A DNA stretch of 64,000 nt, from positions 1 to 64,000 of the forward strand of contig JBAZWJ010000025.1 in the NCBI GenBank assembly GCA_041660385.1. The letters run 5' to 3'. The notes below the pieces were generated by a model. The model was not told the origin of the DNA. It was given only the letters and a program-made list of their open reading frames with translations, and ran no database searches. Numbering within the stretch: the first letter of the stretch is position 1; each line of letters starts with the position of its first letter. The stretch comes from DYJE01 sp041660385 (GTDB lineage: Bacteria > Desulfobacterota > Desulfobacteria > Desulfobacterales > Desulfolunaceae). Of this stretch, positions 33,757-41,345 are shown piece by piece. A program made the position numbers and the translations under genes.

Positions 33757-34524
33757 ATGAACAGAACACATTTTTTTATTATCGGTTTCATTCTGATTCT
33801 TCCTTTGATTTTTCTACCAGCCTTTTGCATGGCGGGTGAGTTTCAGGGAAGGATCGTGAAATGCAAAGGGAAAGTCACTATAAAAAACAGCAAGGGAAAG
33901 TTGCGAACGCCTGAAGTCTCTGATTACATAGCCATAAGCGATGAAGAGATCAACACCCAGTCTGGCGGAAAAGCCGTGGTGAAATTCACCAACGGTTCCA
34001 TGACCGTTATCGGTGAAAACAGCAGCCTTGGCATCGAAAAGCCCACTCTTTTCGCCCATCTCAGAGGCAGAATCCTGTTCAGCTTCGCCAAAACCACCGG
34101 CCCCACTCGCATGGTTCAGACAGGCTCGGCAGTGTTCGGCGTCAGAGCCACATCGTTTATCGTGGATAAAGATGAAAACGGAGAGTCCCTCGCTCTGAAA
34201 GAAGGCCTGGTGAATGTAGAATCACCCAAAGGCGCTTTTGAAATTCATAAAAAGAAAGAACAGGACGAACTCAACGCCTACAAAGCTGAAATTGAAGAGG
34301 GCGTAAAAGATATGAAGCGCGAAGGCGAGGAGTTTATCAAGAACGAACAGGCGGAATTTGTGGATTACAAAAAATCCTTCCTGTTAAATGCTCAAAACAC
34401 CATTTCCATCAAAGGAAACCGTGTGGATCAACGGCCCATGGACAAAGATGACAAAGCGGCTTTTGATGAACTTGAAAAATTCGCTGGAGACCATATGAAA
34501 GGTTTTCGCAATTCAGACCGCTGA
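33757..34524 (+). CDS. FecR-domain periplasmic protein
   Basis: A 255-residue protein starting 8 nt after the FHA gene. The signal peptide is about residues 1-26 (LILPLIFLPAFCMAGEF). Residues about 30-150 form a FecR domain: the GKVTIKNSKGKLRTPE barrel start, DEEINTQSGGKAVVKFTNGS, and VFGVRATSFIVDKD. The C-terminal 100 residues are Lys/Glu-rich and helical, probably a coiled coil. Stand-alone FecR proteins of this kind are periplasmic or surface proteins; they are not the FecI-linked sigma regulators, and no sigma factor is nearby. Co-transcription with the kinase module suggests it is an output or substrate of that module, which is inference. Confidence 0.82.
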   Translation: MNRTHFFIIGFILILPLIFLPAFCMAGEFQGRIVKCKGKVTIKNSKGKLRTPEVSDYIAISDEEINTQSGGKAVVKFTNGSMTVIGENSSLGIEKPTLFAHLRGRILFSFAKTTGPTRMVQTGSAVFGVRATSFIVDKDENGESLALKEGLVNVESPKGAFEIHKKKEQDELNAYKAEIEEGVKDMKREGEEFIKNEQAEFVDYKKSFLLNAQNTISIKGNRVDQRPMDKDDKAAFDELEKFAGDHMKGFRNSDR

Positions 34525-35273
34525 TGATGCGATCCACCTCCCCATATCTCATGACGGATGCGGTTAAACGAAAAATTCTCCTTATCGACGACGACAGCCG
34601 ACTTCAGGCCGTGCTGTCCGAATACCTGCGGGACCACCAGTACACCACCGAATCAGCCTTGACCGGAACCGATGGCGTGGGCATGATCCGGGACAACCCG
34701 GACATTCCCTTTGATCTGGTGGTTCTGGACATCATGTTACCGGATCTGGACGGCTTCGAAACGCTAAGACAGATCAGGACGTTATCGGCGTTACCAGTGA
34801 TCATGCTCACCGCACGAATCGATGAAACCGATCGAATCATCGGCCTTGAAATGGGTGCCGATGATTACATGCATAAACCCTTCAATCCCCGTGAACTACT
34901 CGCCAGAATCAAGGCGGTACTGAGGCGCGGCGGCAGCTCTTCCCAATCCCGAAACACAGCAAACAACGATCTCCTTAATCTGGGACCTTTTGTTTTTAAT
35001 CGTGCCCGTGGAAAAGGTTTCAAAGACGGAAAAGATCTTGCCCTGTCCGCCGTGGAATGGGATATCCTCCATGAACTGATTCAGCATCCGGGAAGACCGT
35101 TCAGTCGGGATCATCTCCTCAGCACCGCCCGGGGAAGGGATTTTGACGCGTTCGACCGCTCCATTGACGTCCACATCAGCCGGATCAGAAAAAAAATCGA
35201 AGACGACCCGGCCCGGCCTCTCTACATCAAAACCGTCTGGGGCAAGGGCTATGCCTGGTCTGATGATGTTTAA
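34524..35273 (+). CDS. OmpR/PhoB-type response regulator
   Basis: A 249-residue protein. The ATG at 34524 overlaps the FecR stop (TGATG) and could be translationally coupled; ATG 34551 (MTDAVKRK) is an alternative, and neither has a clear Shine-Dalgarno. The receiver domain covers about 17-130, with acidic ILLIDDD, the phospho-Asp in LVVLDIMLPDLDG, a Thr in MLTAR and the Lys in MHKPFNP. The winged-helix DNA-binding domain covers about 150-245 (LSAVEWDILHELIQHPGRPFS, then SIDVHISRIRKKI and VWGKGYAW). No partner histidine kinase is next to it. Its place at the end of the Ser/Thr-kinase series suggests shared control. Confidence 0.9.
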   Translation: MMRSTSPYLMTDAVKRKILLIDDDSRLQAVLSEYLRDHQYTTESALTGTDGVGMIRDNPDIPFDLVVLDIMLPDLDGFETLRQIRTLSALPVIMLTARIDETDRIIGLEMGADDYMHKPFNPRELLARIKAVLRRGGSSSQSRNTANNDLLNLGPFVFNRARGKGFKDGKDLALSAVEWDILHELIQHPGRPFSRDHLLSTARGRDFDAFDRSIDVHISRIRKKIEDDPARPLYIKTVWGKGYAWSDDV

Positions 35274-35299
35274 ATACATTTACATAAAAAGGAACTTCA

Positions 35300-36295
35300 T
35301 TGAGTGCATTATCAGGATTTGAAAATCTAACGCCCGACCTGATCATCGGGTCGGTTGAAAAAGAGCTTGATCGTCCCATGACAGGGCTCACATCACCGTT
35401 GCCCAGCTACATCAACAGGGTTTACGAGCTGGAATCACGGGCTGGAGATCGTTTCGTGGCCAAGTTTTACAGGCCCGGGCGCTGGAGCAATGAGGCCCTT
35501 GAAGATGAACACCGGTTTGTCCGAGACTGTGCGGCCCATGAGATTCCGGTGATTTCTCCCCTGGTGCTCCTGAACGGCAGCACTCTGGGCCAGGCCGAAA
35601 ACATCCGGTTTGCCGTTTATCCCAAACGATGGGGGCGGGAGATTGAAATCACCGGGGACGAGGATTACAAACGCCTGGGCCAGCTGATCGGGCGGGTCCA
35701 TGTGGCCGGTTCGGAACGACCCGCACCCTCACGTGTGGTACTCCATCCGTCACGGTCCATGGAGGACGATGTCAAGGAACTGGTGGATGGAGGCTTTGTG
35801 TCACCGGCTTATCGCAGCACCTTTGATCATGTGTGTTCCGAAATCCTTGGCATCAGCGAACCGCTTTTTAAAAATGTTGAAACCATCCGCCTCCACGGGG
35901 ACTGCCATGGGAAAAACTTCCTTCACCGGCCCGGAGAGGGTGTGATGATCATTGATTTCGACGATATGGTCACCGGCCCGCCGGTACAGGATCTCTGGCT
36001 TCTGCTTCCCGATCATGCTGGAAAAAGCAGGCGTGAGATAAACCTTCTGATCGAAGGATACGAACAGTTCAGAGAATTTGACGACACGACCCTACGCCTG
36101 ATCGAACCCCTTCGGGCCATGCGCCTCATCTATTTCCTGGCCTGGTGCAGTAAACAAAAGGAAGATTACAAGTTCCAGACACTTTTCCCCAACTGGGGAA
36201 ATGATAATTTCTGGGCCAATGAAATCAGAGATCTGGAACAACAGCTTGGTATCATTAAACAGGATCTTTTACGGTATTCCTCAGGGAATATTTAA
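35300..36295 (+). CDS. srkA: SrkA/YihE-like stress response kinase
   Basis: A 331-residue protein from a TTG at 35300, with AAAAGGA 7 nt before it. It belongs to the APH/choline-kinase-like family containing E. coli SrkA (YihE, RdoA). Visible parts are INRVYELESRAGDRFVAKFYRP (nucleotide-binding strands), the catalytic loop RLHGDCHGKNFL and the metal-binding IIDFDDMVTGPPVQDLW. YihE phosphorylates proteins on Ser/Thr and counters stress-induced death in E. coli; the substrate here is unknown. The usual dsbA neighbour is absent. It follows the response regulator by 26 nt and may be the last gene of the signalling series. Confidence 0.85.
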   Translation: MSALSGFENLTPDLIIGSVEKELDRPMTGLTSPLPSYINRVYELESRAGDRFVAKFYRPGRWSNEALEDEHRFVRDCAAHEIPVISPLVLLNGSTLGQAENIRFAVYPKRWGREIEITGDEDYKRLGQLIGRVHVAGSERPAPSRVVLHPSRSMEDDVKELVDGGFVSPAYRSTFDHVCSEILGISEPLFKNVETIRLHGDCHGKNFLHRPGEGVMIIDFDDMVTGPPVQDLWLLLPDHAGKSRREINLLIEGYEQFREFDDTTLRLIEPLRAMRLIYFLAWCSKQKEDYKFQTLFPNWGNDNFWANEIRDLEQQLGIIKQDLLRYSSGNI

Positions 36296-36381
36296 AAATG
36301 ATGAATATTGTGTACTTATGTTTTTATTGATACAATCCCTGACATAATATGTAAATGATACTTAAAAAAGCGGGGTATAAC

Positions 36382-36600
36382 ATGCAAACTGCAAAATTAT
36401 TTATTAACGGTCGAAGCCAGTCTGTAAGACTGCCAAGAGACTTCAGATTCACGGGTGATGATGTATATATTAAAAAAATTGGTAAAATGGTTGTCCTGAT
36501 ACCAAAGGATGATCCGTGGTCATCATTAATAGGTAGTCTCGACCAGTTTACACCCGACTTCATGAACAATAGAAATCAACCGGTTAATGAAAGAGTTTAA
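36382..36600 (+). CDS. VapB-type antitoxin, apparently orphan
   Basis: A 72-residue protein from ATG 36382 (GGGG 6 nt upstream); an in-frame ATG at 36355 lacks a ribosome site. QTAKLFINGRSQSVRLPRDFRF is the AbrB/SpoVT-type swapped-hairpin DNA-binding start of VapB antitoxins, followed by the toxin-binding tail. The 110 bp downstream hold no PIN-domain VapC gene, so the toxin is missing. The gene is AT-rich. It may be a remnant or act on a distant toxin. Confidence 0.75.
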   Translation: MQTAKLFINGRSQSVRLPRDFRFTGDDVYIKKIGKMVVLIPKDDPWSSLIGSLDQFTPDFMNNRNQPVNERV

Positions 36601-36710
36601 TCGAGTTCCAGGTCTAAAAATCGATAATTGGGTATGATGCACCATTTCTGCAAACACCAACAATTTGTTCACTTTTTTTGAGCTGATTCATATCGCCAAA
36701 AGGAGGCAAT

Positions 36711-37384
36711 GATGACACATGATCGTCTATTTACAAAAAACATTCTGGATCTGGATTGCGAAGCCTGTGTTTCAACCATCACAGAAGGCCTGAAAAAACA
36801 CCTTTCATCCACGTTTCACCGTAAAGGTTTTGTGGTTCCGTGTCCGGCGGAATCGACAGTTTGGTAACGCTGGCCTTGTGCGCCAAAGCCGTGGGACCTG
36901 AAAGGGTGGTTGCCCTCCATATGCCCGAACTCCACAGTGCAGACGAAACCCTGGACCTTTCAGGCTTTGTGGCCCGGCACTTCGGCGTCAGAACCATTCA
37001 CGAAGATATTACCCAGACTCTTGAGGCTTTTGGTTTTTATAAGCGTTATGATGAAGCGGTCCGGTCCGTGTTTCCGGAATATGGCAACGGCTGGAAATCA
37101 AAAATCGTGCTGCAGTCCATTACGGACAAACCCGGTTACAGCCTGTTTTTCCTGGTGGCCCAGAGCCCTGATGGCGAGCTTGTAAAGAAACGACTGAACC
37201 ATCAGGATGAATTCCATTTTTCACTGCCCTACCAGACCCTGGACCTCTGGTTTTCTGCCCGACGCCGTGGCCCTTGTTGCAGGTCTTACGGTTGAACAGG
37301 TGGTGCTGGCTTACAAAGACATCGACAACAAGAGAAACAGCACCCGTTATCTCCATATGCCGCCGGTACTTATTGAATCTGTGG
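36711..37384 (+). pseudogene. Broken NAD synthase-like (N-type ATP pyrophosphatase) gene
   Basis: AAAGGAGGCAATG marks a normal start. Three pieces of one protein lie in different frames. MTHDRLFTKNILDLDCEA...KGFVV reads to about 36836. VSGGIDSLVTLALCAKA (the ATP-PPase loop) continues from 36840 in another frame to about 37250. GFLPDAVALVAGLTVEQVV...NKRNSTRYLHMPP then runs in a third frame to about 37384. Besides the two frameshifts, about 90 residues of the catalytic core are missing at the join KKRLNHQ/DEFHFSLPYQ, where relatives have the GTxNxxE and NGDG regions. The gene cannot make active enzyme. It marks the left edge of the RiPP cluster. Confidence 0.8.
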
Positions 37385-37393
37385 GAAATCAGG

Positions 37394-38251
37394 TCAGCTT
37401 ATATTCCCGATTTCATCCAGATACTCCAAACGCATCATGGCCTCACGATGGTCACTTATAATCTTGTGGACTTGTTTTTCATTCAGCACATTTCGCCATG
37501 CCCCAACCTTGCCTTCTCTGAAGAAAAAACCGGCTGTGGGAGGTTTTTCCTTGAATCCGGCCTTACTCTCTTGTTTTTGAAGGATATCAAAGCCAGAAAA
37601 TGCAACGGCTTTTCGGACAGTCATTTCGTCAACATCAATTCCCGAAAAGTTCAGGGCACCTGCGAACACCTTTACCGCATCTTTCTGCAAATCCTCATAT
37701 TTTACAAGATGAACAGGGATACTTTTCTGATCAAGCCAGCTGTTTACGTGCCCGCTCCAGGACAGGATCTTCTGACGTAACTGCTGTTTCAAGGACTTTG
37801 GATCGAAGGACAATAAAAATCCGGGGTCACCCATATTCTTTATCGTCCTATCCAGTTCCCAACCCATATGATGCGATAAGGAAACAGCCACATCCAACGG
37901 ATTTCTGGCAATGTAGATCACGCCGCAACATCCTTCCCGTGGAAAAAGAGGACGGCCGTCCGGTAAAAACGTATAGGCATCATGGGTTTTCATAAACATT
38001 CTGGATTTGCAACCCAAACCCAGATGGCGATAAACTTCTGGGCGCAGAAGATCCGTCTCGTCTGCTGTAAGATCAGATGTCCAGAACCCGAGGTGGGAGT
38101 CGAACAAGCTCCGTGTACTTCCGATCATGGTCTTGAGGTCATTGATCTCAGCAGGTTTTTCGCCGTCGTGGCCTACGTTTGAGATAAGCATACGCATCCA
38201 GGTATTGCCTGATTTCATATAAGAAGAAAGCCAAAACAACATACCGCTCAT
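37394..38251 (-). CDS. Sulfotransferase (Sulfotransfer_1 type)
   Basis: A 285-residue PAPS-dependent sulfotransferase. The 5'-phosphosulfate loop is WLSSYMKSGNTWMRM (residues 8-22). The 3'-phosphate site is YIARNPLDVAVSLSHH (about 113-128), and the C-terminal FFREGKVGAWRN matches the family's RKGxxGxW motif. Unlike the two other sulfotransferases of the cluster it has all motifs of the cytosolic type. Its start overlaps the stop of the HPr-kinase-like gene upstream by 4 nt, so it ends a tight four-gene run (Rid protein, two kinases, sulfotransferase). The acceptor is unknown; the precursor peptide (Tyr, Ser or Thr hydroxyl) is a candidate by context. Confidence 0.85.
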   Translation of the reverse strand: MSGMLFWLSSYMKSGNTWMRMLISNVGHDGEKPAEINDLKTMIGSTRSLFDSHLGFWTSDLTADETDLLRPEVYRHLGLGCKSRMFMKTHDAYTFLPDGRPLFPREGCCGVIYIARNPLDVAVSLSHHMGWELDRTIKNMGDPGFLLSFDPKSLKQQLRQKILSWSGHVNSWLDQKSIPVHLVKYEDLQKDAVKVFAGALNFSGIDVDEMTVRKAVAFSGFDILQKQESKAGFKEKPPTAGFFFREGKVGAWRNVLNEKQVHKIISDHREAMMRLEYLDEIGNIS

Positions 38252-39159
38252 TTGATAAGACTCTCCTTGATAAAGCTCGTCAGGTTATCTTTGCAGAAAA
38301 AGCCTGATGCCCACCTCACCTGGTTGATGTCCAGCTTCTGGGCAAGATTGACACACTGCCTGAAACAGCTGGCTTTAAACGACGGATCGGCCAGATAACC
38401 GGCCTGAAACTGTAATACACTCAACTCGGCCAGCTTGCTGACAGTGTCATTGATTCTTAGCGATTCAACATTCGATCGGTTTGTCATTTCAAATACATAT
38501 AAACGATTAAACGGAACGGGCTCAGAATAGAAGCGCTCCGTCAGCGGCAAAATATACTTTTCGAGAAGCCGTCTTTGTTTTGTCAATTGTCCTATGTCGA
38601 TATTTAATAGCTTTAAGGAATCGGACCAGAGTTTGAGGATTGGAAACCCAGGAAGAATTTGCGGAAGACCTGCTTCAGATATCGTTATGGCGCATATATC
38701 GTCCGACAGGACAGAGAATTCATGATACAAACAGGCTGCGGCCAGAGTTGATTTGCCTGTGCAGGATTGCCCCGCAAAAATGATACCTTCATTATTAATG
38801 GCAACGGATGCGCCATTCAGAAGAAAAAGGCCACGCTGTAACAACAGCGCACCCAGGACCGGATTAAGCAAAAAGGCTCTCAAATCAGAGTGGTCCGCTT
38901 TGTTTGAAGGGTCGATCAGGATGGTTCGACCTTCCGTGACCAGATAACGGGCAATGGAATCGATTGTCAGTAGAAATTGCCTATGCGACACCTGAAATCG
39001 CAACCTTTTGACAACGGCATCCGTCAAATTTTCGGGGACATGCCCGAAACGTATGAGCACATCTGCTTCCGGCGTACCGCTGAGGCCTTCAACTTCAGGA
39101 AAATCAAGCTCAGAATCAATGGTCAAACCATATGCACGGAACTGGTAGTGTGGCTTCAT
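38248..39159 (-). CDS. HPr-kinase-like P-loop serine kinase (copy 1)
   Basis: A 303-residue protein. Residues 1-100 are a variable beta-rich N domain. The HprK-type C domain has a Walker A variant GQSCTGKST (about 130-138) and the acidic pair LSDD (153-154) that binds Mg and activates the acceptor hydroxyl in HprK. It is too short for genuine HprK, and no PTS HPr gene is nearby. Such proteins occur in lasso peptide clusters, where PadeK/ThcoK phosphorylate the C-terminal Ser of the precursor; the precursor here ends in Ser. The gene lies 15 nt after copy 2 and overlaps the next sulfotransferase by 4 nt. Confidence 0.8.
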   Translation of the reverse strand: MKPHYQFRAYGLTIDSELDFPEVEGLSGTPEADVLIRFGHVPENLTDAVVKRLRFQVSHRQFLLTIDSIARYLVTEGRTILIDPSNKADHSDLRAFLLNPVLGALLLQRGLFLLNGASVAINNEGIIFAGQSCTGKSTLAAACLYHEFSVLSDDICAITISEAGLPQILPGFPILKLWSDSLKLLNIDIGQLTKQRRLLEKYILPLTERFYSEPVPFNRLYVFEMTNRSNVESLRINDTVSKLAELSVLQFQAGYLADPSFKASCFRQCVNLAQKLDINQVRWASGFFCKDNLTSFIKESLIK

Positions 39160-39174
39160 TTTAAATAAACCCTG

Positions 39175-40125
39175 TCACATTTGAAAAGAAAGTCTGGAGG
39201 TTTCCTCAAGTTGCTGCTCCACACAGTCTGCCTGTTCCGAAATGGAAAAAACCCCTTCAGGTCTTGTTATCCTGAAGACCTTGGTTTGTCTGAGCAATGC
39301 ATGGCACTGTTGAAAATGGGTTGTTTTTACACCAGGGTCGTTCATCAAATGGGGATGATATGTATTCTTTATAAGTACCTTAAGGCTTTCAAACTCTGTC
39401 AGACGATTTACCTTCACTTTCAGGCATTTGACCGGAAGTACTTCGAACACAGCTAAAAGAGGTGCAGCCTTCCGATGAAAACTTTCATTCAATTCAATGG
39501 CGTATTTTTCAATTCCTGACCGTATCTGTCGATAAATACTCACATCCATTCCCATTTTTTCAGCAGTGTCCCTCCATAATTTCTGATGGGGATACCCTGC
39601 CTGTACCCAGGGAACCCCATTTCGGTCAAAGGTCACAGCCGCAATTTCATCGGATAGAAACAGGGCACCCCGTTTACGGAATGCAGAAAGAAGCGTGGAT
39701 TTTCCAGCCCCGGACATTCCGGTGAATATGACCGCCTTTCCGTTCATGACCACAGCACTCCCGTGAATCGGCAATATCCCTCTTTGAACAAGAAGAGCCC
39801 CAAAAGATGTTCCAAGAAGAAAAAGCCTTACGGTCTCAGGTTCGACATCCGGTTCAGGTTCAACAACAATACAATCCCCATTTGTTACAGAATACCTACT
39901 TACATGTGGCACACGGAGTAAAAAATGATTGGGAGCAACCTGATAACTCCTTTTCCGTCTGGCAGCTCCTGGTATTTCTATAGGAGTTTTACCATAAACA
40001 ATGCGAACATCAGGAAGGCCTTCTGATGTTTCAAGCTCTGGGAGAGGAATATCTGACTCAATATTCATACCAAAGGCTCTGTATGTAATTACTGTTCTTT
40101 CCAGATTAGCGGGCGCGTATTCCAT
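39175..40125 (-). CDS. HPr-kinase-like P-loop serine kinase (copy 2)
   Basis: A 316-residue paralogue of the downstream gene with the same layout: a similar N domain (TYRAFGMNIESDIPLPEL against FRAYGLTIDSELDFPEV), Walker A GMSGAGKST (about 136-144) and LSDE (about 157-160) in place of LSDD. Both share GAxLxQRG(I/L)xxxxGSAV ahead of the loop and an HxxFxQC-type segment near the C terminus. The pair is a tandem duplication that has diverged widely. This copy keeps the canonical SGxGKS loop; one copy may phosphorylate and the other bind or act at a second site. It lies 24 nt after the Rid-like gene. Confidence 0.8.
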   Translation of the reverse strand: MEYAPANLERTVITYRAFGMNIESDIPLPELETSEGLPDVRIVYGKTPIEIPGAARRKRSYQVAPNHFLLRVPHVSRYSVTNGDCIVVEPEPDVEPETVRLFLLGTSFGALLVQRGILPIHGSAVVMNGKAVIFTGMSGAGKSTLLSAFRKRGALFLSDEIAAVTFDRNGVPWVQAGYPHQKLWRDTAEKMGMDVSIYRQIRSGIEKYAIELNESFHRKAAPLLAVFEVLPVKCLKVKVNRLTEFESLKVLIKNTYHPHLMNDPGVKTTHFQQCHALLRQTKVFRITRPEGVFSISEQADCVEQQLEETSRLSFQM

Positions 40126-40149
40126 TATCCTCCATACTCCACATCTATC

Positions 40150-41316
40150 TTAAACCATTAAATACGGTGAAAAGCCTTTATCGCCCTCTTTGATTATTCC
40201 TGTCCCTTCAATTTCAATCAGCCAGCCTGGCCTGCATACTTTTCCGGCCACAAGCAGGTATGGCAAATTTTCAGACAGAATGTGATTCAGCGCGGCCCGA
40301 ACCTTATCCTCATCTTCGGAATCGCGGATATAAGCAACCAGATAGGCCAGATCTTTCAAGCCAGCCCCATGGCTTTCAAGCAGAGCCGAGATGTTTTCAA
40401 CCGTCCTTTCCACCTGCCGGACCACATCCCCTCCATGAAGAATCCTTCCATCGGGCGAGATGCTTGCCGTGCCGGAAATATAATAATGACGGCGGTCCCC
40501 ATAAACCACCTCCATACCGCGCTCGAATGTCACACCGTAATCCACCGTTGAACACATGTGCGACAGGGCCTCCATACGCCGGATCTGCCCTTTTGCAACG
40601 CCTTTTATCATCAAACTGTCCATCATGATCAAGTGCTTCGGATCTTTTGATCTTCCTTCAATGCCCGTGCTTGCCGGAAATCCCGTGGATTGGGAAAGAC
40701 CTTGTTTCTGGAAAAACGCATTCCTTTCAGCAACCATATCCCCATAATCCTTGTCAATATCCCGGATGTAAATCCACGTCCTGATCAAACGATTGAAAGG
40801 AAGTTTCATTTTGTCTAAAAAACATTCCACCTGATTGAAAAGGTCATTGGCCTGTTCCTTCATGGTTTGACCTTTTGATGGCAACATATTTTTTATGACA
40901 ATATGTTCAATGGAACCTGTCCCAAAAACGACTCCATTGGCGGTGTGGTATGATCCGGGCATTGAGACGGACCTTTTATTTATCGATTGACATGGGCGAA
41001 TGAGATAAACCAGAATCGCCAGTTTCACGCCCACCGGTTTCCCTTCAACAACGCTGATGGCGGCATGACTATCCAGGGCGATAAAAGAGGGATGCTCTCT
41101 CAAAAGATATTCCTGGTTTATGCAGTCCGAAAGGTAGATATTGGCCCAGACGGCAGAATCCTCCGATAAACACAGTTCTTTCATCTTTTCAAGATAATGG
41201 CTGAAAACATCGCCCATCTGTACTTCAAAGTGCGATTCCACCCTGTCTGGAGTTACAGCCAGGTAAAACTCATCGGTCCCATTTTCTGAATTGAATGAAA
41301 AATGTTTTACTCCCAT
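40150..41316 (-). CDS. Rid-fold protein, chorismatase (FkbO/Hyg5)-like
   Basis: A 388-residue protein built from two YjgF/Rid-like halves. TWIYIRDIDKDYGDMVAERNAFF (about 180-202) with PASTGIEG (about 213-220) resembles the chorismatase family (FkbO, Hyg5, XanB2), whose members hydrolyse chorismate to dihydroxycyclohexadiene or hydroxybenzoate products. The C-terminal half (YYISGTASISPDGRILHGGD...) is closer to ordinary Rid proteins. In a peptide cluster it could supply a small aromatic acyl group or deaminate reactive imines; both are inference. It is 29 nt after the asparagine-synthetase-like gene on the same strand. Confidence 0.6.
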   Translation of the reverse strand: MGVKHFSFNSENGTDEFYLAVTPDRVESHFEVQMGDVFSHYLEKMKELCLSEDSAVWANIYLSDCINQEYLLREHPSFIALDSHAAISVVEGKPVGVKLAILVYLIRPCQSINKRSVSMPGSYHTANGVVFGTGSIEHIVIKNMLPSKGQTMKEQANDLFNQVECFLDKMKLPFNRLIRTWIYIRDIDKDYGDMVAERNAFFQKQGLSQSTGFPASTGIEGRSKDPKHLIMMDSLMIKGVAKGQIRRMEALSHMCSTVDYGVTFERGMEVVYGDRRHYYISGTASISPDGRILHGGDVVRQVERTVENISALLESHGAGLKDLAYLVAYIRDSEDEDKVRAALNHILSENLPYLLVAGKVCRPGWLIEIEGTGIIKEGDKGFSPYLMV

Positions 41317-41345
41317 TCAGGATTTCCTTCGATAAACGACCACGG

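Noticed and set aside
36601..36710. Looked for a VapC toxin gene after the VapB-type antitoxin.
   Set aside because: Only 110 bp separate it from the next gene, with no PIN-domain start; the antitoxin is treated as orphan.
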